A stretch of 64,000 bases of DNA, taken from positions 1,109,907-1,173,906 of the forward strand of contig NW_006921532.1 in NCBI RefSeq assembly GCF_000340215.1. The letters run 5' to 3'. Position numbers and translations under genes: made by a program. Below, piece after piece: positions 40,401-49,381 of the stretch. Origin of the DNA: Pseudocercospora fijiensis CIRAD86. Taxonomy: Eukaryota > Ascomycota > Dothideomycetes > Mycosphaerellales > Mycosphaerellaceae. Every line of letters begins with the position of its first letter. Within the stretch, counting starts at the first letter, position 1. The notes beneath the pieces were generated by a model. It saw nothing but the letters and a program-made list of their open reading frames with translations. It searched no databases and was not told the DNA's origin.

Positions 40401-41321
40401 TCTGCTTTTCTCGCCAGCTATTCTACCACCTCCAAACTCGATGCCATCATAGTTCTCGAGATTCATGAGTCGCTGAGTCAGCTCATTGCGCTCGGCAACA
40501 CGCTCAATCTGGAACCTAGAGAAAGCCATGCGATCTGGGAACATGGTGTCCAACTGCTCCTTTGAGTAGCCCATACGCAGACGGCTGCGCAGCCTGGCAG
40601 CATTCAATATGTTGTAACGGTCCGACGCAGGAAGAGACATGAAGAACGGACTATCATAGTCTATCTTGGAGAAGTCGTATACGTTGATATCTTCGCCTGT
40701 ATCAAACTGTCTGGCGTAGGCTTGCAGTTCCTCGAGAGACATGACACGAGGATCATTTGGGCCGCCCATTTCGCTCACTGACACGTCCAAGTCTGGCAGA
40801 TGGTATGCATCCTTCTTGCGGAATTTACGGTTCTGCTGGCGTTCTTGCTGGGTCATCTGCAACTCGTCGACGTAGACCAAGCCCTCGTCTGGCACGACCT
40901 CTTCCTCCTGCTGCGCTGTGCCTTGTCCGCGCTCTTGCTCCGCCTTTCGCCGCGCCTCTTCTGCTTCAGCGGCATGCTGCATCTGCTTGGCCAGGATCTT
41001 GGCTGCCGTCTGGGCGGCATCTTCACGCCTGCCTTCTCGTCGCGCTTTGCGAGCTCGTATCGTTTGTCTCTTGAGCGCTGGCGCGCCGCCATCGAACACG
41101 AAGACTGGCTTGATACCGAAGAAGAGCAATTTGCAGATGCGCCGAAAGAATCCAACGACATGACTGTTACGTAGCGCATTTCCTTCTTTATCGCGCACGG
41201 CTTTGAGGAATTGGTAGATCCAGATACTGGCATCCACGGCCAGTCGTTTCCGATTCAGCGTCTCGATCTTGATGGGCCGCGCACAGGGCTGCAGGATCTG
41301 CCACAGGCCTGTGACACCCAT
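37425..41321 (-). CDS. RAD2: RAD2/XPG nucleotide-excision-repair endonuclease
   Basis: Structure-specific nuclease that makes the 3' incision in nucleotide excision repair, acting with TFIIH. One exon, 1298 residues, longer than yeast Rad2 (1031). The N-domain starts MGVTGLWQILQPCARPI and includes LAVDASIWIYQFLKAVRD and FVFDGGAPALKRQ, with the catalytic Asp residues. A spacer of more than 800 acidic residues follows (many Glu/Asp/Ser tracts, the TFIIH/RPA-binding region in other species). The I-domain begins near 958: MEAEAQCAELVHLGLVDG, GIVTDDSDCFLFGG, then the helix-two-turn-helix LLGSDYTEGLHGVGAVTALE. Near the C-terminus QSNITAFF fits a PCNA-interacting (PIP) box, and basic tracts (KKKTKRKSK) fit nuclear localisation signals. 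Confidence 0.97.
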   Translation of the reverse strand: MGVTGLWQILQPCARPIKIETLNRKRLAVDASIWIYQFLKAVRDKEGNALRNSHVVGFFRRICKLLFFGIKPVFVFDGGAPALKRQTIRARKARREGRREDAAQTAAKILAKQMQHAAEAEEARRKAEQERGQGTAQQEEEVVPDEGLVYVDELQMTQQERQQNRKFRKKDAYHLPDLDVSVSEMGGPNDPRVMSLEELQAYARQFDTGEDINVYDFSKIDYDSPFFMSLPASDRYNILNAARLRSRLRMGYSKEQLDTMFPDRMAFSRFQIERVAERNELTQRLMNLENYDGIEFGGGRIAGEKSREYVLVKNDGVEGGWALGVISDEGKEEKPIDLDRPAPRIKTEDDDWEEDDEFEDVPIEGLNRLPKPKPRHQQMMDELSKQRRAVYQSRRGGGRRRPRRKPAQPRNELFVQSSSEEEAEEADAWEEVDAKLFGEDEQQGSEDEELQRAIAMSLEKNGDDDRVQTNEADQESEDDDMLEVFKQTAAAEARPIPKGSGRDIASIINKRAYNTAPESREVTSFGVPTQKSDSSDEDDSMDFQAALAESRKNKRKTSPSRPQKPAPPPAKEATASDIAKKAGFSGPLPFEKLDLGTSLLGKKKMQERKEEAAGGFENPALAHKEKKAAGPLPPWFSGDVEKDMKAQRDLELEDRQRAREFNKQFMFEERDAPTIRRGDTGEVIDLDADEEDEMNVPKQGEIIDLDPLDKDAVSNDKQDVNMGNMADEVRADPPQLEQTASSASNPRESADLGKRPAPNPASTKQPQKAPPTEREESDEEMIEWSDSDREEHESLRPAPSSNLAAEQTESNRPKGIEAQARSPSAEPEFEDVSIPETSNVDDLGDADEEDDVPSHHTSGLVAQETIPEDEDFDDFSDPEEAEMLRNLTIEAEEHARFASTLNNKSQAQNIADYEKELKQLRNQQKKDRRDADEVTQTMIQECQALLRLFGLPYITAPMEAEAQCAELVHLGLVDGIVTDDSDCFLFGGTRVYKNMFNQAKFVECYLTSDLEKEFDLTREKLISIAQLLGSDYTEGLHGVGAVTALEIISEFPDLEAFKQWWTGVQTAVIPKSADQEHPFRRKFRKNAKKLFLPPSFPDARVAMAYLKPEVDSNPEAFQFGVPDLDALRSFLMATIGWTQERTDEVLVPVIKDMNRRLDEGTQSNITAFFDGGVGIGAAGRNEKGEAFAPRKRNQASKRMGNALGKMAQRAKVKKSGTVPEADDDEADKPVAEGDADAPTARSAAAQGQKRRKAKAPEQTATSADDESDFAEPSKKKTKRKSKTSGRKRAAQVDAEQNE

Positions 41322-41706
41322 TGTAGAAGTTAGCGAGCAATATCATTGCCGCTGTGTATTAGTTGAGACGGGTTGAGGTTGAAGAGTACTGTGGATTGCA
41401 GGCCGTCTAGGCTTCCAGACGCTTAGATGAGGTCATCAACGCGAAAGCCTCAGGCGAGCATGTGACTTGGGGCGTGGATCTAACATTCAGGATAATACTG
41501 CAGACAAAAGCCGGAACTGAAAATCACATTTAACGACTAGCTACAATCTGAATTGGCATGTGCTCAAGGTGCTGCAAGTCAGTAGCTAACCAACGTCACT
41601 TGTGTGCGCTTGGTGACGTGCCTTTGCTTCGGATTGGTAATGGAATGTCCTTGCCTGCTCCTGCTCCTGCGACGTGTTCTTCCTTCAGGCCAGCGTCATC
41701 AGCATC
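41322..41706. other. Intergenic region between RAD2 start and BBP end
   Basis: 385 bp carrying the RAD2 promoter and the 3' end of the branchpoint-binding-protein transcript. No gene seen. Confidence 0.5.
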
Positions 41707-43560
41707 CTATGCTGGAGGTGGTGGAGGTGGAATGTCGCTGGGTGGTGGCGGAGGAACGTCAGCTGGGGGCGGAGGTGGTGGCGCATCGTAGCCGCCATGC
41801 TGCTGTTGCTGCCATGGTGCTGGTTGCTGTTGCCACGGCGCCTGTTGCTGCTGAGGCTGCTGCCAAGGAGCTCCACCTCCACCACCTCCACCACCTCTAG
41901 CCCATGGTGCCGGTCCACCAGCAGGACCAGTTGGCGGGCCTCCATTATAGCCTCCGCCGTAGCCATCGTCGCGGCTCTGTCGCGGCCAAGGAGCTGGGCC
42001 ACCGCCTGGCTCTGCACGTTGCTGCCACGGAGCAGGAGCGCCGGTTGGTCCGCGTTGCCATGGGGCCGCCGGTCGTGCGCCACCGTTGGCGTCTGCTTCG
42101 GGGTTTCCACCGTCCCAGCCGATCTGTCTAGATGCATTTGAGGTGTCGCCTCCGCCTCCGCCGATCTCGTTCATGAGCTTCTCGTAGTCGTTGTCGAGGG
42201 CGTTTTCTGGACCGCGACGAGGTGGCATGTTACGCCAATCGCTACCTCTCTGGCGATCCGGACAGTCGCGAGCCATATGACCAGCATTGCCACAGACACG
42301 ACAAATAATGTTGGCAGTGTAATTGCGCTGCTGTGGGCAGTCGTACTTGCGGTGTCCAATTTCTCCGCAGTTTTGGCAGGCCTGGTTTTCGTCGTCACGA
42401 AGGGTACCGTTGAGGGCAGCTAGCTCACGAAGCTGGTTGCGCTTGAGCTCGTTTTGTCCTTCAGGAATGGAGGCAGCCTGTTCTGTGTTAGCGTTGCAGA
42501 CCAAGACCAAGCGTGGGATCATGATTGCACTTACCGTCTCAATGACATTGTGAATAAGCTCCTTGGCCTTGTTGACCTTCTCCTCGGTGTCTGCCATAAT
42601 CAAACAATGAAGATCCTCATCCTGATTGCTAGCGTGAGCAGCGTCAGATTTGCCCTTTCCTTCCTTCACCGATCCTTTTCCACGAATAGCGATCTTGGCA
42701 CCAGACTGTGTTTCCATCTTCTTGAGCGTGTTACCACGAGGACCAATAAGTAAACCGACTGTTAGTAGAAGAAGCTAAGTGTTAGTCATTGTTTCTTTGG
42801 ACAGTGCAGTGAGTTAGTGCAAAGGGGTTAGTACGACTTTTGATCGTCGCGAACATAGTGTGCAGAATGAATGCAGAGCAAAAGAGTGGGTTAGCGGGTT
42901 AAAAAGCATACTGAAGTTAATCTCCGGATAATCGTTGACCGGCACGTAGACCTTCTCCTGGGTCTTGGTAGGTCTCCTGTAGTCAGAGGGCGGGTGGTAG
43001 CTGGGAATGATTTTCATCGCCTTCTCGATCAATTTGTGTCGCTCATCTTCCAATCTTTTGCGGTAGCGGTACTCGCGAGTGTTCACACGTCGACCGAAGT
43101 TATCGTACTGTGGAGGAGGAGAGGGAGATCTAGAGCAGGAGTTAGTATCTCAATGGTCAATGATCAAGGGACCTATGGTGACTCTGGGGAGGACTCACCT
43201 GTCGCCATCAGCAGGGACAACATCGTTGATCCTGAGCTTCTGGCTAATCTCCTCGATTCGCAAGTGGGTAACGTAGGCATCCAGCTGTTCAGCGGTCATA
43301 GGCGCAGTGATAGCGGTCGGCAGATTCATCAGACCAGCGGCCTTGTTATCAGCTGCGTCGCCCCATCGATTGCGCTTGCGGCGCTTCTTAGTGCCATCTG
43401 GGTTCAGTTCTGGTTCTTTGCGCTCTGGGCTACGGCCACGCTTCATGTCGCGCGGCGGTTCATTAGTGGCAGGACCATCGTCATCGCCACCGAATCGTCG
43501 CCGTGGACCAAGCGGAATGGTGTTCGCACCAGTCTGACCAAGATTCTGTCTCCACGACAT
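41707..43560 (-). CDS. MSL5: Branchpoint-binding protein (SF1/BBP)
   Basis: Splicing factor that recognises the intron branch site in the early spliceosome. Four exons: 43560-43199, 43129-42912, 42758-42535 and 42477-41707; introns 69, 153 and 57 bp; 524 residues. N-terminus [20 protein letters not shown] with the RKRNRWGD U2AF65-ligand-type motif; the helix-hairpin is [16 protein letters not shown]. The KH-QUA2 RNA-binding region has [20 protein letters not shown], continuing [20 protein letters not shown]. Two zinc knuckles follow ([14 protein letters not shown] and [14 protein letters not shown]). The tail is rich in Pro, Gly and Gln. Splicing at each join restores the family sequence, for example [19 protein letters not shown]. 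The last intron is in frame without stops. The second is unusually long and carries five CTAAC motifs. Confidence 0.96.
42759..42911 (-). promoter_or_regulatory. Intron 2 of the BBP gene with clustered branchpoint motifs
   Basis: 153-bp intron with donor GTATGC. CTAAC occurs five times on the sense strand, at plus-strand 42761-42765, 42781-42785, 42813-42817, 42827-42831 and 42890-42894. Two are full TACTAAC. A second acceptor-like ACTTAG lies 17 nt before the in-frame CAG. Confidence 0.8.
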
Positions 43561-44165
43561 CGTCGCTCCTCGTGGATCGGGTGGGTGTTGAGAAGGAGCA
43601 GGAGAAGACTGCGACGCGCGAGAAGTGGAATTGCTCGGTCAAATCGGCCCGAGAAGCTTTGACAATTTGACACGTGACTGAATTCCATCCCCTGACCTGA
43701 CCAAACCAAACCCAACCAACTCTGACTACGACATACCGGACTACATATGATCGCTTGACACATATCTTAGCGCCTGGCGGACCGAGCGACAGACCTAGAG
43801 CTCCGCGTTCAGAACGGACACGTTATGGTTGACTTCTACAAAGGAGTTCCAGCACAAATTCAATCTTAGCAGTTGCAGGCTCAGGAGAAGCAAAAACTCA
43901 GGGAAACGGCGCCGGCGGACAGGAGAGGACAGGACACCTGAGTATCAGGTTCAGGGAGTTTGGGAACCTTTGTGTGAGATTCTCGGTGTACCTGTTCTTG
44001 AAAGGGAATTCCTGAGGATCAATCAATGATGCGTATCAATTTCTCGCTGCGCATCGGGTACTGCAATCTGGTGGATGACTTCCAGGAAAATGACACCAGT
44101 ACCAATCACCACAGCTGTATCATATCATAGCATAGCACCGTGATCAAGAAGGCATATGATAATCC
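43561..44165. other. Intergenic region, no gene seen
   Basis: Upstream of the BBP start and downstream of the acetyltransferase gene. No convincing coding sequence. Confidence 0.5.
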
Positions 44166-44690
44166 TCAAACCCCAACCCTCATCAAAACCTTCTTCCCCT
44201 CCTCCCTCCAAGCAACAGCCTCCCACCCCATCTTCTTCAAAACCCCATACATCCTCCCAAACCTCTCGGGATAAGTACAAACCGTAACCTCCCTCTCTCC
44301 GAGCTCATCGCGAACAAAGTCAAACATCCTCCGCATAAGCAAAGCAAAGATGCCCTTTCCCCGACTCTCAGGTTCCACAGCCGCGATCCAGATATGAGGC
44401 AAAGAATATCCGATTTCGGGCGCTGTGCGCGGGTGTAGGAATAGGAGGCCTACAGGGGTTTGAGGGGAGTTACTATGCGTGGCGTAGAGGAGGATGGAGC
44501 CCGGCTGTTGGAGGTAAGACCGCCAGGTTTCTAGGTTGTGGGAGGGGCGATGCGAGTCGGTTGGTGAGGAGAAGACTTTTTGGGATAGGGTGAAGAGGGG
44601 GATGAGGGTTTCGTCTGTTAGGTTTTTGGATGTGATTGTGTTGATGGTGATGTTTGGAGGGGGTTGGGTTGGCATTTTCAAGGTTCTTGT
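44160..44690. other. Strand-composition switch, C-rich to G-rich, near 44400
   Basis: Plus strand 44221-44280 has 25 C and 4 G; 44581-44640 has 2 C and 27 G (hand counts). It coincides with the acetyltransferase gene and is the most extreme of the seven sites. Confidence 0.75.
44166..44675 (-). CDS. GNAT-family N-acetyltransferase
   Basis: 169 residues, one exon, start at Met 44675 (MPTQPPPNITINTI). The GNAT fold is visible: helix region TLIPLFTLSQKVFSSPTDS, strand QTPVGLLFLHPR, strand PHIWIAAVEPESRG, and the acetyl-CoA pyrophosphate loop motif A in SRGKGIFALLMRRMFDFVRD. The C-terminal part YPERFGRMYGVLKKMGWEAV is the usual GNAT end. A frame extends 53 codons upstream but lacks protein character. 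The acceptor substrate is unknown. Base composition is extreme (C-rich then G-rich), yet codon sense is preserved. Confidence 0.88.
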   Translation of the reverse strand: MPTQPPPNITINTITSKNLTDETLIPLFTLSQKVFSSPTDSHRPSHNLETWRSYLQQPGSILLYATHSNSPQTPVGLLFLHPRTAPEIGYSLPHIWIAAVEPESRGKGIFALLMRRMFDFVRDELGEREVTVCTYPERFGRMYGVLKKMGWEAVAWREEGKKVLMRVGV

Positions 44691-45333
44691 CTTGTGGTTG
44701 TAAGGTACTGTATCAAGAAGCAGTGAGAAATGCCCGCGCGCTAAAGCTGCATGAACTTGCAGATCATTTCGACACAGTCGATTCGCTGATCGGTGCGTTT
44801 CTTGGAAAAGAATTGAGCCGTGACTTGCAGACATCGTTACATTTTCGATACTATGCTAGAGTCCTTACTCTTCACTGCACTCGTCTGCTTTCCAGCTCTC
44901 GCCACGTTTTGATTTCGCCGTCCAGCCCCACAAATACTTTAATCAGTCATGCAAAGCCTTTTCAGGCTCGGTTCACAGTTAGGAGTGAGAAGATGCAAGC
45001 GACTGATAAGTCTCTTGGTGCCTTGAACCTGCGACTTTTCCACTGACGATATATGTGTTTACGACAGTGGACAGAGATGAGCTGATTTGCAGATGCCAGA
45101 GCCTCTTTCATAAATTAATCTTCATGCTATAGGTACCTGGCGCATGGCTCATTGGGACGATTGATGAACGCTTGCTTGGGCGAAGTCGAAGTGCTCGCCT
45201 GCGATCGCCTGAAAAGCAATCTTAGCCCGCATGTACTGCGCCAGTTCAAGGAGATCTACGAAAAGAGGCTTCCTTCGCACATGCAGATGGCTTTAGACTG
45301 TCGTCGACTTGCGTACTGTAATCATGCTGAATC
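44676..45333. other. Intergenic region, no gene seen
   Basis: Between the acetyltransferase start and the end of the DUF7918-type gene. No convincing coding sequence. Confidence 0.5.
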
Positions 45334-48300
45334 TCACCAGCCGGCCGCCGCCCATTCCGCGTTCTCGTCCTTTCCGCCAGTACCCTTCAGAGCAGGATCT
45401 GCAGGGTCGAAGTGCTCCACTGTCTTGTTGCTCTTTTTGTCGCAGTCAGCATTTCCACCTGGGTCTGCATGCCAACCAGTCCCATTCTGAGAGGCTTTCT
45501 TGCTAGCTCCAGCGTCGTTGTTTGGCCAGCTAGCCGCTTTGGAGCCTTTCTTGCTATTTCCACCAGCATTATTACCCCAAGCATCATTATTATTGACTTC
45601 GCCTTGGCCGACCTGCTGCCATCCATCATTGCCACCACCCGTTTGACTCACAGAATCAGATGGCTTCACCTCTTCAACAGCGCCAGCGCCCCATGGCTGC
45701 TGAGCCGCTGATTTGGCTCCCCAAGCATTCGAAGCTTGTGCTGTCTTAGCTCCACCATTATTTGCTGGCTTGTTCGAGGCGACTTTAGATGGTGCTTTGC
45801 TGATACTCTGTCTCTTCATTAATTCCGCAACCAATTCATCTTTTGGAAGCCTCATCAAACGCTCCTGCTCTGTCTCTTGCACGGCCCGCGTGATATGGCT
45901 TGTATCGATCTTCCGGTTGAGAATCTTCTCCAGAGCGCCTTTGCTACGATATTTGAATGTGAAGATTGCGTAGGGCTGATTCATCGTATCGAGGTACTCC
46001 GGTCTGTCGATCTTGTGGGCGTAACTCGCGCCTTTGCCAGACTGAACGTATTGGCTCGCGGCGTCCGCCACACTCTTCGAGGCTGCTGGCGGTGGTGGAG
46101 CTGGGTAGACGTATGCATCGCGCGGTTGAACTTTGGGCTTTGAGGTTGGTGGGCCGCCGTTCCAGTTGGACCAGTAATCCTTGATGACTGGTCGAAGAGC
46201 GCTTGCACTTGACGTGGCAGTGGTTCTTGAGTGGGTGGGCTTAGCACCATCATTACCCCAGGCAGTAGGAGCGCTCTTCGCGGGCTTGTCGGCCTTCGCA
46301 TCACCCCAGTCTCCTCCGCCCTCAGCTTGATTGTTGGGCTGAGCATTACCCCATGCATCTCCACCGTTGCCCTCGTCTTTGGACGGCTTATGGTCCCATG
46401 AATCTTCACCGTTGCCTCCATCTTGAGCCTGATTCCCGAAGCCGTTGTCGTCTCCACCGTCTTGTTCGCCGGAGTTCTCGTTATTCCCACCTTCCTGTTC
46501 TCTCGCACCGCCGTTGTCATCTCCGACATTTTTTCCTTGTCCTTCGTCCGCATTGTTCCCATTTTGCGGTTCGTCAGCACTTTGGCCCCAAGCTGCTTGA
46601 TCGTCTTTGCCGCTCTCATCTTGCTTCTTATCATTTGCCTGATTTCCCCAATCGTCTTCTCCCTGCGGCTGATCGTTGCCTTGGTCTGCACCCCAAGAAT
46701 CCTTTCCTTCTTGAGAATCATCTTTCTTCTGAGGGCTCTTGTCTTTGCCAGAACCCCAGCTATCGTCATTCTGACCCCACTCATCTGCTTGTGGCATCGG
46801 AAAACTGCCTGGCACCGGCTCTCCCCACCTACGTCCATTTGAGCCCTGAGGAGTTGTGTGCTTGTTCGTGCCATCCATATCATTGTCATCGTTTTGGTTC
46901 GGTGTTCCCCATGCATCAGCCGGCACACCCCAAGGCCGATCGGACGCACGTCGCGGAGATTGTGCCCACTCGTTCGCCTGGCCTGAATTTGAGCGGGACT
47001 GAAGCTGTCCGCGCCATCCAGGGTCAGATCTGTACTGTGGCGCTGGACCGGCATTCCCGCCGAGATGCCCATTTGGAGTGTGCTCTTGGGAATGTTGTAG
47101 CTGTTTTCGTTTCCATAGTGGCAGATCAGGTCCTCCGCCGATCATACCTTGTCCAACTTGCTGCCAATCGCCGCGTTCTCGTGGTGGAGCATTGTAGAAA
47201 GCTGTAGGTGGACGTCGGTGATCCTTCTGAGCTGCTGGTCTATGGTTTTGGATTGGGGTGTCAAATGGCGGGTTCGGCAAATTTATCTGTAATTCCGGTA
47301 GCAAGCGTCTGTTTAGGAGAAAGTTTCGAACTCGCTCATATGATTGCCGATCCATCTGCATCATGCAGGTATTGACTGCTTTGTAAAGGGCCTCGATCTC
47401 CTGGTTGAATCTCTCTACGTCTTGCGCTTTTCTTTCCAAGGCTCTAAGGATGATAGGGTAGATGTCAGGATCACCACGACGGGTGTAGGCCTCTTCTTCC
47501 ATACTAGCGTGCTTCTTGGCCTCGGCCATTCCTTGCTCAAGTAGGCTCTCGATTTCCTTGCACGACTCTTCGATGAAATCAAAGTCGTTGCGTGCTTGTT
47601 GTGGCTGCACTGGCGACAGGCGTCGATGAGCGTCTCGTCGATGCTGGACGACACCCGCGCGCTCATAGCTCTCTGGGGTGTCGTATGAGTCGTAAACTCT
47701 CCGGGAGTCGTTGTATGCTCGGTCACGTTGATAGATGCCAGTCTTGGTTTCCCACTCGTAATCAGGTCGGACAGGACGCCTTCCAAAGTAGTCTGGTTCA
47801 TCGCGTCGATCAAGACCCGGCTCATCGTACGCGCCATCTAATCCTCCCTGAATGTCGTGGTCCCATTCGTCGCCAGCACCGTCGAAGATGCCAAACATGT
47901 CACCCATCATGCCGCCTCCTGCGTCAGAAGGTGCCTTGGATGGCGCTTTGGATGGCGCTTTGGATGGTGCTTTTGCAGATGGTGCTTTTGCCACTGAAGC
48001 TGGCTTCGACTGCAGTGGCTCAGGAGGTGGCAGAGTCTGGTGTTGACGGCCCCTACAACGGAGGATGACAACTTCAATGGTGCCGACATTGTGCGCGAAG
48101 TGCTTGTTGACGTCTGGTGCGCTATCGGCGTTGCCTTTTTCATCAAGTCAGCACTAGGCGGTTTGTCACATGGATGCGCCGCAACTTGCCTGTTTTGAGC
48201 TGCGCGAATGTCCACTCGCGTGCCACGAACAGTCCATTGGAAGTCTTCTCTTCTCTCTGGCGCAAGTTGAAATCCACTTCATATTCGCGTGGGTCCATGC

Positions 48301-48550
48301 CGGGCGCTGGAAGCTGCAGGCGCTGGCGATTGCGATTGCATTGATACTGCCCATCCATAAAGACGTACGCTGCTAGGCCTGGCGCGATGTAGCCATTTGA
48401 GATGACGCGAACATGGAAAGGAATGTCTGAGTCGGGTACTGCGACGAATGCCTCGACGCCTCCATCGGTGTAGCGGTGGGCATATTCTTTCAGCTTCGTA
48501 CTGTTCGGACCGATCTCTAATGAGCAACCGATTTGCTTGAGGGTCGGCAT
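45334..48550 (-). CDS. DUF7918-type protein with long Gly/Asn/Trp-rich region
   Basis: Fungal protein of unknown function. N-terminal domain of about 175 residues: MPTLKQIGCSLEIGPNSTKL, VEAFVAVPDSDIPFHVRVIS, GYIAPGLAAYVFMDGQYQCN, then IEVVILRCRGR. This matches the DUF7918 family as I know it. The two parts are joined by an unusual 55-bp GC-AG intron (donor GCAAGT at 48189, CTGAC, acceptor AAAAAG at 48135), which restores AQLKTGNADSAPDVNKHFA. Total 1053 residues. Then come an Ala-Pro-Ser-Lys repeat, a helical stretch (ESCKEIESLLEQGMAEAKKH) and some 400 residues rich in Asp, Gly, Asn, Gln with regularly spaced Trp (DDWGNQ, DAWGNA). Last is a conserved C-terminal block PYAIFTFKYRSKGALEKILN. Low complexity suggests condensate or RNA association, but that is a guess. 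Confidence 0.8.
47931..47991 (-). repeat. 12-bp tandem repeat encoding Ala-Pro-Ser-Lys
   Basis: About five imperfect 12-bp units (GGCGCTTTGGAT on the plus strand) inside the DUF7918-type gene, coding for repeated APSK. Confidence 0.9.
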
Positions 48551-49381
48551 GACGTGCCGCAGGTTGGCAGCAGTGGCCGCGGGAAGATGATGTAGTGGTC
48601 AATCGGGCAGTGTGCTTTGAGATGTGGAAGCTTCGGCAGCAGCCGTTTTCACATGGAAAAAGCAGCGTTCGCCTTCACTTACAATACATGCTCTTGACGG
48701 ACACGTGGGTCCAACGCTTTTCTCCGATCGGGCAGCCATCAGTGCCAGCGAGCGGCCAGCGACTCATGGCCAGACTCGCTCTACATGCACCGAGGAGCAT
48801 ACAAGGACTGATTCCAAGCGAATGTACGTGATATTATTAATAGTCCTTGGTGCTGCACTGAACATGCTGTGGGTGAGTGAGAATGAAGAGAGGCGCTTGC
48901 ACCAGACTCAGCTCACATGATCTCAGACGCGCCCTGCCGCCGGCGATTCGAGGTACACGTATCTTAACAGTACACTGTGTTCTCAACATGACTGCCATCA
49001 TGACAATTGATGTGCTCCTGCAGGCGGCATTGCAGCCAGCCAGCCGTGGCCTCATCACATGCGATTGGTGGAGAAGAAAGGCTCTGCAGACACGGTGAGC
49101 GAAGGCGCACGCGACACAGTACAGCGACACGTCGTGCTGCTTCCACGTCGTCGCACCACACATCTTCATTCCATTTGCTTGCGCGTAAGCGATCGTTTGT
49201 TTCCCTAGCTGCCTGCGTACAATTGCTCTCCGCCAGCCTCCTAACGCCCACATCTCCCCTCACCTGTACTCCGTAGAACCATTGGCGACTTTCCTGTCTC
49301 CCAAGCCTTGAAACGGCGATTCAAGCGACCGCGCGACCACGACCGATTGCACGACTGAAACAGATCGTCCAACGAGAGACG
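48551..49381. promoter_or_regulatory. Divergent promoter region, DUF7918 gene and AMP deaminase
   Basis: 831 bp between two divergent start codons. No gene or clear element seen; pyrimidine-rich stretches precede the AMP deaminase start. Confidence 0.5.

Noticed and set aside
45981..47072. Minus-strand frame of 363 codons and plus-strand frame of 284 codons
   Set aside because: Alternate-frame shadows of the low-complexity part of the DUF7918-type gene.
45334..48550. Two separate genes (short DUF7918 gene and a long GTG-start frame)
   Set aside because: The long frame lacks an ATG start, and a GC-AG intron restores the continuous family sequence across the junction.
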